A DNA stretch of 64,000 nt from Nitrosarchaeum koreense MY1 (GCF_000220175.1 NZ_AFPU01000001.1:62001-126000), one strand, 5' to 3'; shown: positions 9,423 to 19,645, counted from the first letter of the stretch. Notes: generated by a model from the sequence alone, not told the origin. Numbers and translations: made by a program.

Positions 9423-10754
9423 TTGATTAAACAAATTTTATCCAAAAAAGTTTTTGCGATATATGGACTTGGTAATGTTGGAGGTTCAATAGCTGCTGTT
9501 TGGCTTAGAGCAGGTGCCAAGGTTATCGGTGTTGATATTTCTAAAACTCTTCTGACTGAAATCCAGGATGGCATTTCTCATAAGAAAGAACCTTTCTTAT
9601 CTGAAACTTTTTCAAAATCCATTAAAAACAAGTCGTTTTTTCTAACCTCTGATGGAATTGATGCGTCAAAAAGATCTTCAATCAAAATTATCGTAGTTCC
9701 AGTAGGATTGAAAAACAAAAAGGTGGATCTTAGTTCTGTAATTCAAGTAACCAAAAATATAGCTAAGGGTCTCAAAAAAGGTGACACTGTAATTTTATCT
9801 CCATCTGTTCCGCCTGGAACTACAGAAAAAATAGTCTTGCCAATTCTTGAAAAAGAAAGCAAACTAAAAGGTGAAAAAGACTTTTACCTCATTTACAATC
9901 CTGAAAGAATTTTTGAAGGAAGAGCAGTTAAAGATATTGAAGAAAATTATCCTGCCGTAATCTCTGGACTTGGACCCAAGAGTTTGAAGATTGCTGAAAA
10001 TCTATTTAGGATTATTTCCAAAAAAGGAGTTTTAAAAATGCCTACTTTAGCAGAAGCTGAAGCTGAAAAATTATTTGAAGGAGCATATAGAGATGTAAAC
10101 ATTGCACTTGCAAATGAATTGGCAGAATATTGTGAAAAAATTGGAATTAATTTCTGGGAAACTCGTAAAGGTGCAAATTCTCAACCTTTTTGTCATTTGC
10201 ATTATCCTGGTACCGGTGTAGGTGGTCTGTGCATTCCAGTTTATCCACGCATAATTATAGAAAACGCATCAAAATTTGGCAAGACCATGAGTCTTTTAGA
10301 ATATTCTAGAAGAATCAATGATAACATGCCCAAAAAATGTGTTGATGATGCCATTAAAATGCTCTTAAAAAATAAAATTAAACCTAAAAATGCAAAAGTA
10401 GCCGTTCTTGGATTGGGTTTTAGAGGAGAAGTTACAGATACAAGATTGTCTCCTACATATGATGTTGTAAATGAATTTCTCAAAAAAGAATGTACAGTAA
10501 CTGTTCATGATCCGTATATTTTTGAAGACACAATATTGCCAAAATCAGTTCCTCTTACAAAAGATCTTGTAACTGCTACCCAGAATGCAGATCTAATCTT
10601 TATTTCATCGGATCATAAAATTTACTCTAAACTTGATTCAAAATCATTTTCAAAAGGAAAAAAATCGATTTTGTTTTTTGACGGACGTAATGTTCTCAAT
10701 CCCAAGTTATTTTCATCTGGCATGCTCAATACAATTGGAATCGGCAAAAACTAA
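9423..10754 (+). CDS. UDP-glucose/GDP-mannose dehydrogenase family protein
   Basis: 443 residues, TTG start. An N-terminal Rossmann domain (YGLGNVGGSIAAVWL) is followed by LSPSVPPGTTE and the central helix KLFEGAYRDVNIALANELAE. The catalytic cysteine sits in GVGGLCIPVYP. The C-terminal UDP-binding domain starts with VAVLGLGFRGEVTDTRLSPT. The enzyme oxidises C6 of a UDP-hexose or UDP-HexNAc to the uronic acid with two NAD+. It is one of two such dehydrogenases here (the other at 22334-23632), so the cell may make two uronic acids. Confidence 0.88.
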   Translation: MIKQILSKKVFAIYGLGNVGGSIAAVWLRAGAKVIGVDISKTLLTEIQDGISHKKEPFLSETFSKSIKNKSFFLTSDGIDASKRSSIKIIVVPVGLKNKKVDLSSVIQVTKNIAKGLKKGDTVILSPSVPPGTTEKIVLPILEKESKLKGEKDFYLIYNPERIFEGRAVKDIEENYPAVISGLGPKSLKIAENLFRIISKKGVLKMPTLAEAEAEKLFEGAYRDVNIALANELAEYCEKIGINFWETRKGANSQPFCHLHYPGTGVGGLCIPVYPRIIIENASKFGKTMSLLEYSRRINDNMPKKCVDDAIKMLLKNKIKPKNAKVAVLGLGFRGEVTDTRLSPTYDVVNEFLKKECTVTVHDPYIFEDTILPKSVPLTKDLVTATQNADLIFISSDHKIYSKLDSKSFSKGKKSILFFDGRNVLNPKLFSSGMLNTIGIGKN

Positions 10755-10757
10755 TTT

Positions 10758-12329
10758 TTATTGTTGTTTTTGTTCAGGGATTTTTTCATAATTTATTCTG
10801 AAAAGTTTAAAGTAAATGTCGTGTCCTTTCTCTTTTGAATCATATTCTTTAGTCAAATAATCATATTTTTCTTCATTTTCAAACACATCATTTAGAAATG
10901 CTGGATTGTTATCTTCTTTTACTACTATGTGAGTTATTTTTTCAACTAAAAAGGATCTTCCGAACCTATCTTCATGATATCCACTTGATGTTAATAATTC
11001 CTCCATGGAATTTGTCCCTCTTATCTGTACTATTGCTGTATCTGCTGATATTTCTGCCCAAGTCCTTGGAAAATTATTCATTTGACTGATTCCAGCAGAG
11101 AAAACATACGACGATTCTGGTTCAAAATTATTTACTATTACATTTGAGGGGATCATTTCTCTCATAATCTCATATACTGCACTCTCATGATCTCTGTCAA
11201 TATCTTTCCAAATCAGAAATAATGGAGAAGAAATTGCAATCAACACAACTAAGCTAATTAGCGAAATTTTAAAAAATTTATTCTTATTTTCATATATCCA
11301 TCTAAAAAGAAATAACGCTAGTAATGCAAAAATTGGATACAAAGGAAACAGATATCTCGTATCTGACGCAAATGAAAATGCGTATACTGCTGGTAAGAGA
11401 ATAAAAAAGCCAATACTGAGCACAAATTTGGCAGTCTTTCTATCTTTAATCATTAATACAAATCCAATTGGGACAACAAAGATCAACATTGGAATCAGAG
11501 ACCATCCAAGAAACTTGAATGTATTTATCAAACCTTCAGAAACAAGATTAATTGTACCTCCATACATCTTAGTTTCTGGACTATCTGTCAACTCCTCAGT
11601 ACTAACACTAACTCGGGACCAAAAATTATCAGAACCAAATTCCTCCGTTCTCAAAATTCCCACTGCTGAAACAATTAAAATAAAAATTAGTACTGAAACT
11701 GAAATATGAAAAATTTTTTCTTTGCTTATTGGATTCTTTAGAAAAAACACTAAAACAAATGCAGGTAATAAAAATAGCCCCTCAATTCTTACTGTAGACG
11801 CTAATGCAATTGCAATAAAAGCTAGATAATTCTTCTTATGACTCGAACTTAATATGAGAACCATGCCAATAACTATCAACAAAATGTATAATGGATCTGT
11901 AATTCCAAAAGTTGAGTTTTGAATTATTCTTGGTTCAAAGACAAAGATTAAACTTCCAACTAGTGCAAGTCTTTCATCAAAAAATTTTCTGCAAAGAAAA
12001 TAAATAGGAATTGCAGTTAGTGAGGAAATCACAACTGACAAAATTCTCTGCAATGCCATATAGTCCAAAAAATTATCTGAATTATACAATGAGAAGAAAA
12101 AACTTACAAAAAGTGGCCAACCATTATTATTTACTTGCATAGTTGAGTTTTGTCCTAAGCTATGATCTATAGCATACATAAAATATGCAAAATTATCTGA
12201 ATTCAATGGAATTTCAAATGGAACAAAAAGAAATCTAACTGCTATTCCAATTGCAATAATTGTCGGTAAAACTATGATTGGGTTTTTGATAGTGGGATTT
12301 TTTACATATTTTAAATTCAATATATTCAA
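10758..12329 (-). CDS. GT-C membrane glycosyltransferase (PMT/ArnT-like)
   Basis: 523 residues. There are about ten hydrophobic helices from residue 17 to about 385, then a soluble C-terminal domain of about 130 residues. An acidic residue in the first external loop (D45, in NSDNFAYF) is where GT39/GT83 enzymes keep their catalytic aspartate. Such enzymes use polyprenyl-phosphate sugars at the outer face of the membrane. It ends 3 bases from the convergent dehydrogenase. A surface-glycan or protein-glycosylation role is inferred. Confidence 0.78.
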   Translation of the reverse strand: MNILNLKYVKNPTIKNPIIVLPTIIAIGIAVRFLFVPFEIPLNSDNFAYFMYAIDHSLGQNSTMQVNNNGWPLFVSFFFSLYNSDNFLDYMALQRILSVVISSLTAIPIYFLCRKFFDERLALVGSLIFVFEPRIIQNSTFGITDPLYILLIVIGMVLILSSSHKKNYLAFIAIALASTVRIEGLFLLPAFVLVFFLKNPISKEKIFHISVSVLIFILIVSAVGILRTEEFGSDNFWSRVSVSTEELTDSPETKMYGGTINLVSEGLINTFKFLGWSLIPMLIFVVPIGFVLMIKDRKTAKFVLSIGFFILLPAVYAFSFASDTRYLFPLYPIFALLALFLFRWIYENKNKFFKISLISLVVLIAISSPLFLIWKDIDRDHESAVYEIMREMIPSNVIVNNFEPESSYVFSAGISQMNNFPRTWAEISADTAIVQIRGTNSMEELLTSSGYHEDRFGRSFLVEKITHIVVKEDNNPAFLNDVFENEEKYDYLTKEYDSKEKGHDIYFKLFRINYEKIPEQKQQ

Positions 12330-12463
12330 TTTAGTTGATAGGCTTAATATGGATAATTTGAACCCATAAAATTAAATTAATTATGTTATTTATTCAAGGA
12401 AAAACCATGGAATTCATTTTTCTAATTAATTTAATGATTTATTCAAAATAATCTCGAATGATG

Positions 12464-12472
12464 TTTAAATAA
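12464..12472 (+). promoter_or_regulatory. TATA box for the B12-radical SAM gene
   Basis: TTTAAATAA is centred 26 bases before the ATG at 12494, the spacing expected for an archaeal promoter giving a leaderless mRNA. It lies in a 164-base gap without any gene, between two divergent genes. Confidence 0.6.
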
Positions 12473-12493
12473 TGATTAGATTCTGTTTTAATT

Positions 12494-13936
12494 ATGAAAT
12501 ATAAGCAGATTCTACTTACTCGTCCACCTACAGGGTCAAATGCTTTACAAGGTGGCTCTGATGCAGATCCTCATCCACAACCTCCATTGGGCTTGGCTTA
12601 TCTTGCGGGAGTTATTGAAAGACTACCCGATGTTAATGTTTTAGATATTCTTGATGGTAATTTCTCAAAAAATTATGTTTACGATGTAAAAATGGCAGTA
12701 AAAAAACACAATCCTGATCTAGTTGGATTTAGTGCATTTACTCCTTTTGCAAATCCTGCATTAGAAGCTGCAACTGCTGTAAAAGAAGTCAATCCGTCAA
12801 TTCTTACCGTTTTAGGAGGACCACATGCTGTTCTAGCTGATGTCACTATGAGAAAATGTCCTGCATTAGATGTAATTGTGTATGATGAGGGTGAAGGACA
12901 AATCGAAGAGATTGTTAGTGGGAAACCTCTCTCTGATGTAGCTGGTTTGTTTATCAGAAAGGAAGGAAAAGTAGTACCAACAGCACCGCGATCATACATA
13001 GATAATATGGATTCATTGCCATATCCTGCTTATCATAAATTGCCACATTTTCCTGACGGTTATCACCCACATCCTCCAAAGAGTACTGGAAAAAAATGGT
13101 CTAGTATTATGTGGTCTCGCGGTTGTCCATTTTTCTGCAATTACTGTAATAGAGAAAATAGTTTTGGATTAAAATTTAGAAACCAGTCTCCTGAGTATGT
13201 AGTTGATCATATCAAATATCTTCATTCAGAATATGGAATCGAAGAATTGACTTTCTATGATGATGTGATGTCGCTTAATAGAAAAGCAACCATGACATTA
13301 ATGAAGGCGATGAATCCTGAAAAACTAGGTTTCAAGCTAGATTGGGATGCTGAAACTCGTGTAGATCTAGTTGACAAGGAATTGCTATTGGAAATGAAAA
13401 AAGCAGGATGCAGGATGATCTCTTATGGAATAGAACATGGAGTGTTTATTCATGAAATTAAAGGTGGCAGAGCAACTCTCAAGCAAGCTGAGGATGCCGT
13501 AAGATGGACACATGAGGCTGGAATTCAGACTGTTGGATATTATATGATTGGGTTGCCACAAGAAACAGAAGAGACAATCAAGAAAACAATCGAGTTTGCA
13601 AAAAAATTAGATTGTACGTATGCGCAGTTTGCAATAACTATGCCGTTTCCTGGTAACAAGCTGTATGATGAAGCCATAAAGTCTGGCTTGATTCAACTAG
13701 ATGATACTTGGGACAAGTTTGTCTATGCCGGTGTTGGTTCTGGTGGAATTCAAGCTCCAGTTTTAACTACAAATGCATTATCTGCCAAAGATTTGGCATA
13801 TTGGGCAAAAAGAGCATACCGTGAATATTATTTCAGACCTTCTTACATACTCAAAAAATTGCTTAGTGTTAGAAGTTTCAAAGATTTTGCAATGTATTAC
13901 AATGGTTACAAGATGTTGAAAAAAGATACCAAGTGA
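12494..13936 (+). CDS. B12-binding-domain radical SAM protein
   Basis: 480 residues. Residues 1-150 form a cobalamin-binding-like Rossmann domain (LAYLAGVIE; VGFSAFTPFA; VLGGPHA; DVIVYDEGEG), but no clear DxHxxG cobalamin-ligand motif is present. The radical SAM domain carries the 4Fe-4S cysteines C211, C215 and C218 (CPFFCNYC) and a downstream GIEHG. Class B enzymes of this kind methylate or rearrange unactivated carbons in sugars, lipids and natural products. Its stop overlaps the GTG start of the GT2 gene by 4 bases, so the two are translationally coupled and probably act on the same molecule. Confidence 0.85.
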   Translation: MKYKQILLTRPPTGSNALQGGSDADPHPQPPLGLAYLAGVIERLPDVNVLDILDGNFSKNYVYDVKMAVKKHNPDLVGFSAFTPFANPALEAATAVKEVNPSILTVLGGPHAVLADVTMRKCPALDVIVYDEGEGQIEEIVSGKPLSDVAGLFIRKEGKVVPTAPRSYIDNMDSLPYPAYHKLPHFPDGYHPHPPKSTGKKWSSIMWSRGCPFFCNYCNRENSFGLKFRNQSPEYVVDHIKYLHSEYGIEELTFYDDVMSLNRKATMTLMKAMNPEKLGFKLDWDAETRVDLVDKELLLEMKKAGCRMISYGIEHGVFIHEIKGGRATLKQAEDAVRWTHEAGIQTVGYYMIGLPQETEETIKKTIEFAKKLDCTYAQFAITMPFPGNKLYDEAIKSGLIQLDDTWDKFVYAGVGSGGIQAPVLTTNALSAKDLAYWAKRAYREYYFRPSYILKKLLSVRSFKDFAMYYNGYKMLKKDTK

Positions 13937-14829
13937 TTAATTTGAAAATTACTGTAGGAATTCCGGCGTATAACGAAGAAAAAAATATTGCCTCCATAAT
14001 TGAAAATTTAAGCAAAATAGCAGATACAATCATTGTCTGTAATGACGGTTCTAGTGATAATACTGGAAGAATAGCTGAAAAAATGGGGGCAGTTGTAATT
14101 AATCATGAAAGAAATATTGGATATGGTGGCGCCATACGATCACTCTTTCTTAAAGCTAGAGAATTAGAAAGTGATGTTCTAGTTACAATGGACTCTGATG
14201 GTCAACACAGAATCTCTGATGTATTGCCTGTTGCCGAACCAATCATTAAAAACCAGGCAGATCTAGTAATTGGTTCAAGATTCCTTGAGGGAAATCAGGA
14301 AAACATTCCAAAATACAGAAAGATTGGAATAAAAATGATAACTAAACTTGCCAATGCTTCTTTAGAGGATGCAGTATCTGATTCTCAAAGCGGTTTTAGG
14401 GCATATAGTAAAACTGTTCTTTCAGCAATAACTCCATCAGAACAAGGTATGGGAGTATCAAATGAAATTCTTATGAAAGCAAGTAAAAATGGGTTTAAAA
14501 TTGCTGAAGTGCCAATAGTTGTATCATATGAAGGCAAAACCTCTACACAACATCCAGTTTCGCATGGCGTATCTGTAACACTGAGTACGCTAAAATTTAT
14601 CTCAATTGAGCATCCTTTGAAATTCTATGGAATTCCAGGGCTGATTTTTTTTGGAATAGGACTGATATTTACAATTATGACGATTCAGGGATTTACAGAA
14701 ACAAGACAAATTCTGTTGAGTGCTGCCGTAATTGGTGTTGGCACAATAATTTTTGGCACCGTTTTACTTATGACTTCTATCATTTTATATTCTATAGTAA
14801 ATCTCGTACGAGAAAACTCTTCAAAGTGA
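13933..14829 (+). CDS. GT2 glycosyltransferase, DPM1/GtrB-like, two C-terminal TM helices
   Basis: 298 residues, GTG start overlapping the previous stop (GTGA). The GT-A domain shows VGIPAYNEE, DGSSDNT (38-44), and a metal-binding DSDGQH at 87-92. Two TM helices follow (about 232-255 and 261-290). This layout is that of polyprenyl-phosphate mannose/glucose synthases, which make the lipid-linked donor used by GT-C enzymes such as the one at 10758. The next gene (epimerase) starts 4 bases downstream. Confidence 0.85.
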   Translation: MINLKITVGIPAYNEEKNIASIIENLSKIADTIIVCNDGSSDNTGRIAEKMGAVVINHERNIGYGGAIRSLFLKARELESDVLVTMDSDGQHRISDVLPVAEPIIKNQADLVIGSRFLEGNQENIPKYRKIGIKMITKLANASLEDAVSDSQSGFRAYSKTVLSAITPSEQGMGVSNEILMKASKNGFKIAEVPIVVSYEGKTSTQHPVSHGVSVTLSTLKFISIEHPLKFYGIPGLIFFGIGLIFTIMTIQGFTETRQILLSAAVIGVGTIIFGTVLLMTSIILYSIVNLVRENSSK

Positions 14830-14833
14830 TTTT

Positions 14834-15766
14834 ATGAAAATTCTTGTTACTGGTGGAGCTGGCTTTGTAGGTTCACATCTGACTGAATTATTAGTTTCAA
14901 AGAATCATTTTCCAATAATCGTTGATAATCTAAATAGTGGTCTTTACTCTAATATCAAAAAATTCATAGATTCAAAAAAAGCTCAATTCATCAAATGTGA
15001 TATTCGAGATTTCAAAAAAGTCATGAAGCTTCCCAAAGTCGATGCGATAATTCACCTGGCAGCAATAGCTAGTGTAGTAGAATCAATAAGTAATCCAATT
15101 TTTGTAAATGATGTAAATGTTAATGGTACTTTGAATGTTCTTGAATTTTGTAGAAAAAGGAAAATCAAAAAACTTGTTTTTACATCATCTGCTGCAATCT
15201 ATGGGGATTATGAGAAAAAAATAACTGAAACATCACCCACAGTTCCTACTTCTGTTTATGGTTCTACCAAGCTGACTGGTGAGCAATATTGCAAAATTTA
15301 CTCAAGTTTGTTTGGAATCAACATTACGGCACTGAGACCATTTAACATTTACGGACCACGTCAAAACGATGCGTACGCTGGAGTGATCTCCAAATTCATG
15401 GATAGATTAAACGAAAACAAACCCCCAATAATATTTGGAAATGGAAAACAGACAAGGGACTTTATTCACGTTGACGATGTTGCACAAGCGTTTTACTTGG
15501 CTTTAAAATACAAAAAGAAATCTTTTGATGTCTTTAACTTGGCAACTGGAAAATCTACCTCAATTAATGAACTATCGGAAATTTTCCTCTTAGCTGCAAA
15601 CAAGTCAGGACTAAAAACAATACACAAAAAATCCATTCCTGGCGTAGTTGTTCACAGCTCCACAAATCCAAATAAAATCAAGCAAAACTTGCACTTTACA
15701 CCGACTATTGGTCTTAAAGATGGAATCACAAAGTTCGTAAAATCTCAAACCTATTCAAAATTATAA
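14834..15766 (+). CDS. NAD-dependent UDP-sugar epimerase
   Basis: 310 residues. An extended SDR with TGGAGFVGSHLTE at the N-terminus, SSAAIYGD containing the catalytic Ser/Thr region, YGSTK as the Tyr-Lys pair, and the substrate motif RPFNIYGPRQ. It is closest in look to UDP-glucose or UDP-GlcNAc 4-epimerases (GalE type). It is third in a tight run with the radical SAM and GT2 genes. Confidence 0.87.
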   Translation: MKILVTGGAGFVGSHLTELLVSKNHFPIIVDNLNSGLYSNIKKFIDSKKAQFIKCDIRDFKKVMKLPKVDAIIHLAAIASVVESISNPIFVNDVNVNGTLNVLEFCRKRKIKKLVFTSSAAIYGDYEKKITETSPTVPTSVYGSTKLTGEQYCKIYSSLFGINITALRPFNIYGPRQNDAYAGVISKFMDRLNENKPPIIFGNGKQTRDFIHVDDVAQAFYLALKYKKKSFDVFNLATGKSTSINELSEIFLLAANKSGLKTIHKKSIPGVVVHSSTNPNKIKQNLHFTPTIGLKDGITKFVKSQTYSKL

Positions 15767-15815
15767 TAAATCAGCAAATTTAAGACTGACCTGTTTTTAC
15801 TGGTGTTGATTAACA

Positions 15816-16457
15816 GTGAATATACTTGCAATTGGAGCACATTGGGATGATATTGAACTTGGATGCGGTCTTACTTTAAAAAAGTTAAGGGAAAAAGGCC
15901 ATAATATTTTCTCAGTAGTTGTATGCAGCTCTCAATATGGAAAAGATGAAAATGAAGGAATGAAAGAATCAGAGGCATTAGAATACGGATTAAAATCGTT
16001 TGAACTTATTGGTGCAGATTACATTCCGACTGATAAAGAACCTAACAGCAAATTAGCGTATAATAAAAAAATAATGCAAATCTTAGAAGGAATTGCAAAC
16101 ACCAAAAAAATTGATGCTGTTTTTACTCACTGGTTTGGGGACCTTAATACAGATCATAAGGCAACTTGGGAAATATCTAGAACCGCCTTTCGAAATGTAA
16201 AAAATTTCCTCATGTATCAATCCAATTCTTATGGTGATAATGTAAATATTTTTACGCCTAACTTATTTTTTAGTTTTAATCAGGAATCATATCTCTTTAA
16301 AGAAAAAATACTCTCTCAATATGTATCCGAGTGGGCTCGTAGGGAAATCAGATGGAAAAGAGAAATATTTGAAAGAGAGAGATACTGGGGACATATTTCA
16401 GGTAATGATTATGCTGAGGGATTTCAAGTAGGAAAAATTGTAGATTTTTTTGTATGA
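15816..16457 (+). CDS. PIG-L/LmbE family deacetylase
   Basis: 213 residues, GTG start. The zinc motif is [11 protein letters not shown] near residues 8-18 (family consensus AHPDD, here Trp for Pro), with the third ligand in NTDHKAT (about 110-116). The family removes N-acetyl groups from GlcNAc-containing compounds. It overlaps the following acyltransferase reading frame, suggesting a deacetylate-then-reacylate pair acting on an amino sugar; that pairing is inference. Confidence 0.86.
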   Translation: MNILAIGAHWDDIELGCGLTLKKLREKGHNIFSVVVCSSQYGKDENEGMKESEALEYGLKSFELIGADYIPTDKEPNSKLAYNKKIMQILEGIANTKKIDAVFTHWFGDLNTDHKATWEISRTAFRNVKNFLMYQSNSYGDNVNIFTPNLFFSFNQESYLFKEKILSQYVSEWARREIRWKREIFERERYWGHISGNDYAEGFQVGKIVDFFV

Positions 16458-16476
16458 TGTGTTGAGGAAAATGATT

Positions 16477-17268
16477 ATGACTAACAAAAATCTTGATAAT
16501 GAAAAAATTATCATTGGGAAAAACTGTGAAATTAATGATAATGTAGTTCTTGTTGGAAATATTAGAATTGGTAATAATTGTAAAATTGGAAATAATGTAT
16601 TTTTAAAATCTGTTTCACTTGATGATAATACCACTGTAGAAGATAATTCTGTATTGGGATATGGTAATATTACTGGACATTATTATGAACCAAAACAGTC
16701 TCAAGTAAAAGATGAAAATCCAAATAAAGTGTTATATCAAATAAAAATTGGAAAAAATGTTTTGATTAGAACAGGAGTTACGATATATCTGGGTGTAAAT
16801 ATTTCTGATAATTGTTGGATCAATCATAATGCAATCATTAGAGAAAATGTAACTATCTTAGAAGATACAACTATTGGTTCAAACACCATTTGTGAAAACA
16901 ATGTTTCAATAGGAAAAAGATGTGCTATTCATAATAATACCATGGTTTGTGCTGAAACAATGATTGAATCATATGTGTTTATTGGACCAGGTGTTACATT
17001 TACAAATAATTCTCCAATTGGACATTTACGTAATGTTCCTTCTACAATTAGAGGTGCAAAATTACGACTCGGCTGTGCTATCGGTGGTGGCGTCACTATT
17101 TGTCCTGGAGTTGAAATAGGACATGAAGCAATTATTGCTGCTGGTGCTATAGTTACCAAAGATATTCCACCAAGGATAATAGTTGCAGGAAATCCTGCAA
17201 AAAAAATAAAAGATGTTGATCAACAAAGTTTCATAAAAGAAGACATTCGTAAACAATATGGAATTTAA
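16477..17268 (+). CDS. Hexapeptide-repeat acyltransferase (WbpD/WlbB-like)
   Basis: About 263 residues. The frame opens at TTG 16450, but ATG 16471 or 16477 is likelier: GAGG at 16464-16467 is 9 bases before ATG 16477, a normal Shine-Dalgarno spacing. Nearly the whole protein is left-handed beta-helix ([30 protein letters not shown] and more), ending with [10 protein letters not shown] and GNPAKKIK. It resembles 3-N-acetyltransferases for UDP-2-acetamido-3-amino uronic acids, which would agree with the dehydrogenases and aminotransferases nearby. It follows the PIG-L gene directly. Confidence 0.82.
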   Translation: MTNKNLDNEKIIIGKNCEINDNVVLVGNIRIGNNCKIGNNVFLKSVSLDDNTTVEDNSVLGYGNITGHYYEPKQSQVKDENPNKVLYQIKIGKNVLIRTGVTIYLGVNISDNCWINHNAIIRENVTILEDTTIGSNTICENNVSIGKRCAIHNNTMVCAETMIESYVFIGPGVTFTNNSPIGHLRNVPSTIRGAKLRLGCAIGGGVTICPGVEIGHEAIIAAGAIVTKDIPPRIIVAGNPAKKIKDVDQQSFIKEDIRKQYGI

Positions 17269-17312
17269 CTAAAACAGTTGTAACTAGTGATTTGCATCAA
17301 AACATAAAATAC

Positions 17313-17319
17313 TATAAAA
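17313..17319 (+). promoter_or_regulatory. TATA box for GT4 gene
   Basis: TATAAAA is centred 26 bases before the ATG at 17342; predicted leaderless transcript. Confidence 0.6.
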
Positions 17320-17341
17320 CAACATATTTCTTTACTAAAAC

Positions 17342-18517
17342 ATGAATATTTTAATAATTCATGAAGTTGATTGGATAAAGAAAGTTACGTACGAAATCCA
17401 TCATTTATCAGAGCTCTTTTCTTTAAAGGGTCATAATGTTTATGCAATAGACATTCCAGATCCAGGAAAATCATCAAATAAAGAAACTAGCGATGTAGAC
17501 AACTATCATAGAATATATGAAAAATCATCTGTTAAACTTTTGAGAACTCCTGTAATACCTATTAAAGGTCTGAATCGTATCTCTGCTTATTTTACATCAT
17601 ATCGTTTTATTAAAAAAACTTTGCAAGATTACAATATTGATATTGTTTTATTATACTCTATTGTGACAAATGCAAAGGCTACCATAAAAGCATGTACAGA
17701 ATCTAACATTCCTATTATCCATAGAACATTTGATGTTGTTCATGATTTGATTGATGAAAAATACTTGAAGAATATAGTTTTAAAATTTGAAAAATCCGCA
17801 TATCCAGAATTTGATGAAGTGATCGCAAACACCCCGTTTATGAAAAAATGGTCTGAAGATATGAAATCAAAACATGTAATCATAATTCCACAAGGAGTTG
17901 ATCCAAATATCATGAAACCCTTACCTAAAGATTTAGAGCTACAGAAAAATCTTCAAATCTCTGACCAAGATCGGGTTGTAATGTATTTGGGTAGTATACA
18001 CTCAATTTCAGGATTGCCTGTAATCCTAAATTCAATTCCTAAGATTGTCCAAAAAATTCCTCACTTCAAATTACTTGTTGTAGGTGGAGGAGCACATCTT
18101 GAGAATCTCAAAGAGATATCAAAAAAATTAGGAATACAGGACAAAGTCGTCTTTACTGATTATGTACCATATTTGCATATACCTAGATATTGTAGTCTTG
18201 CAGAGTTATGCATTAATCCATTTGAAATTACTGACATGACAAAAAAATTATCTCCAGTTAAAATTTTTGATCTTTTGGCTTGTGGTAAACCTGTTTTGGC
18301 AACTCCTTTGGAAGGATTATTGTATGATTTTCCAGATGAATCAAAAATATTGATTTATGCTAATTTGGAGCAATTTGAGTCTGAAATAATTTCACTGCTT
18401 AATAATGAATCTTTAGAAAGTTTTGGGAGGAAAGGCAGGCAATATGTTGAGGCTAACTATACTTGGGAAAATGTTGCAAATAGATTTTTAAAAGAATTTG
18501 AAACTTTTCTGAACTAG
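17342..18517 (+). CDS. GT4 family glycosyltransferase
   Basis: 391 residues with GT-B fold. The N-terminal half has IIHEVDWIKK and HHLSELFSLKGHNV. The C-terminal half has VMYLGSIHS, LLVVGGGAHLENL, and KIFDLLACGKPVLATP, in which the sugar-nucleotide-binding E-x7-E is changed to PFEIT...KIFDLLA. It likely adds one sugar of the glycan repeat at the cytoplasmic face. Own TATA box at 17313. Confidence 0.85.
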   Translation: MNILIIHEVDWIKKVTYEIHHLSELFSLKGHNVYAIDIPDPGKSSNKETSDVDNYHRIYEKSSVKLLRTPVIPIKGLNRISAYFTSYRFIKKTLQDYNIDIVLLYSIVTNAKATIKACTESNIPIIHRTFDVVHDLIDEKYLKNIVLKFEKSAYPEFDEVIANTPFMKKWSEDMKSKHVIIIPQGVDPNIMKPLPKDLELQKNLQISDQDRVVMYLGSIHSISGLPVILNSIPKIVQKIPHFKLLVVGGGAHLENLKEISKKLGIQDKVVFTDYVPYLHIPRYCSLAELCINPFEITDMTKKLSPVKIFDLLACGKPVLATPLEGLLYDFPDESKILIYANLEQFESEIISLLNNESLESFGRKGRQYVEANYTWENVANRFLKEFETFLN

Positions 18518-18534
18518 CATATTTTATCAATAAC

Positions 18535-18543
18535 TTTTTAATT
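18535..18543 (+). promoter_or_regulatory. Probable TATA box for UDP-GlcNAc 2-epimerase gene
   Basis: TTTTTAATT is centred about 30 bases before the ATG at 18569, allowing a leader of a few bases. Confidence 0.45.
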
Positions 18544-18568
18544 CACGTATAATCAGAGCCGATATCTA

Positions 18569-19642
18569 ATGAAAATAATGTCTATTTTTGGAACCAGGCC
18601 AGAAATTATTCGTTTAAGTAGAATATTTGCATTGTTGGATAAAAATTTTGAACATATAATGGTCAACACAAGTCAAAATTACACTAGGGAATTAAATTCA
18701 GTTTTTTTTGATGATCTGAGTATTAGAAAACCTGATTATGATTTAAAAGTAAACACTGAAGCATATGGAATAGAAGTAGCTGATGTCATTGTTAAAACGG
18801 AAAAACTTCTAAAAAAGGAAAATCCAGACATATTGTTAATTCTAGGTGATACTAACAGCGGACTTTCTGCAATTCCAGCCGCACATCAAGGAATAAAAAT
18901 TGCTCATCTAGAAGCAGGTATGCGAAGCTATGATCTTAGAATGCCTGAAGAAAAAAACCGTGTCATGATTGATCATCTTTCTACTGTATTGTTACCATAC
19001 ACTCATTATTCTCGAGAAAATCTAATTAGGGAAAATATTCATCCAAGTAAAATCTTTGTTGTAGGAAATCCAATAATTGAGGTAATAGAACACTATATGC
19101 CTAAAATTGAGAAAAGTAAAATATTTCAAAAACTAAAAATTAAAAAAAATGAATACTTTCTTGTCACAGCACACAGAAGCGAAAATGTTGACAATGTAAA
19201 GTCATTAAAGAATATTTTTTCTGGTCTTGAAAAAATTCACAAAAAATTTGGTAAAAAAATTATTTATCCTATTCATCCTAGAACAACTAGTAAAATGAAA
19301 AATATTGAAATTCCAAAAGGAGTTCAATTAATTGATCCTTTAGGATTTTTTGATTTTACTTATTTGGAAAAAAATGCTTTTTGTCTACTTACTGATTCTG
19401 GAACAGTTCCTGAAGAGACACTTTATTTCAAGAAACCTTGTGTAACAATAAGGGAAAGCACTGAAAGACCAGAAATCATTGAAGCAGGTTCTAACATATT
19501 GTCTGGATTGGAGCCTGAAAACATACTACGTGCTACAGAATCCATTACTTCTGGAAAACCAGATTGGCAATGGAAAGAAGCCCTTGGTGATGGAAAAACT
19601 GCAAGAAAAGTCATCAATATTTTACACGGAAAACTTTACTGA
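18569..19642 (+). CDS. Non-hydrolysing UDP-GlcNAc 2-epimerase family (WecB or FnlC/WbjD type)
   Basis: 357 residues. Family signatures: FGTRPEIIRLSR at the N-terminus, GDTNSGLSA, HLEAGMRSYDLRMPEE with the following NR, VTAHRSENVD, and LTDSGTVPEE. These supply the catalytic Asp/Glu and His/Arg of the elimination-readdition mechanism. Product is UDP-ManNAc if WecB-like. The GDTNS and RMPEE-NR signatures also recall the FnlC/WbjD/CapG branch that inverts C2 of 6-deoxy-HexNAc. The reductase-like gene directly downstream would fit that second reading. With the dehydrogenase at 22334, UDP-ManNAcA synthesis is the simpler hypothesis. Confidence 0.85.
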   Translation: MKIMSIFGTRPEIIRLSRIFALLDKNFEHIMVNTSQNYTRELNSVFFDDLSIRKPDYDLKVNTEAYGIEVADVIVKTEKLLKKENPDILLILGDTNSGLSAIPAAHQGIKIAHLEAGMRSYDLRMPEEKNRVMIDHLSTVLLPYTHYSRENLIRENIHPSKIFVVGNPIIEVIEHYMPKIEKSKIFQKLKIKKNEYFLVTAHRSENVDNVKSLKNIFSGLEKIHKKFGKKIIYPIHPRTTSKMKNIEIPKGVQLIDPLGFFDFTYLEKNAFCLLTDSGTVPEETLYFKKPCVTIRESTERPEIIEAGSNILSGLEPENILRATESITSGKPDWQWKEALGDGKTARKVINILHGKLY

Positions 19643-19645
19643 ACA

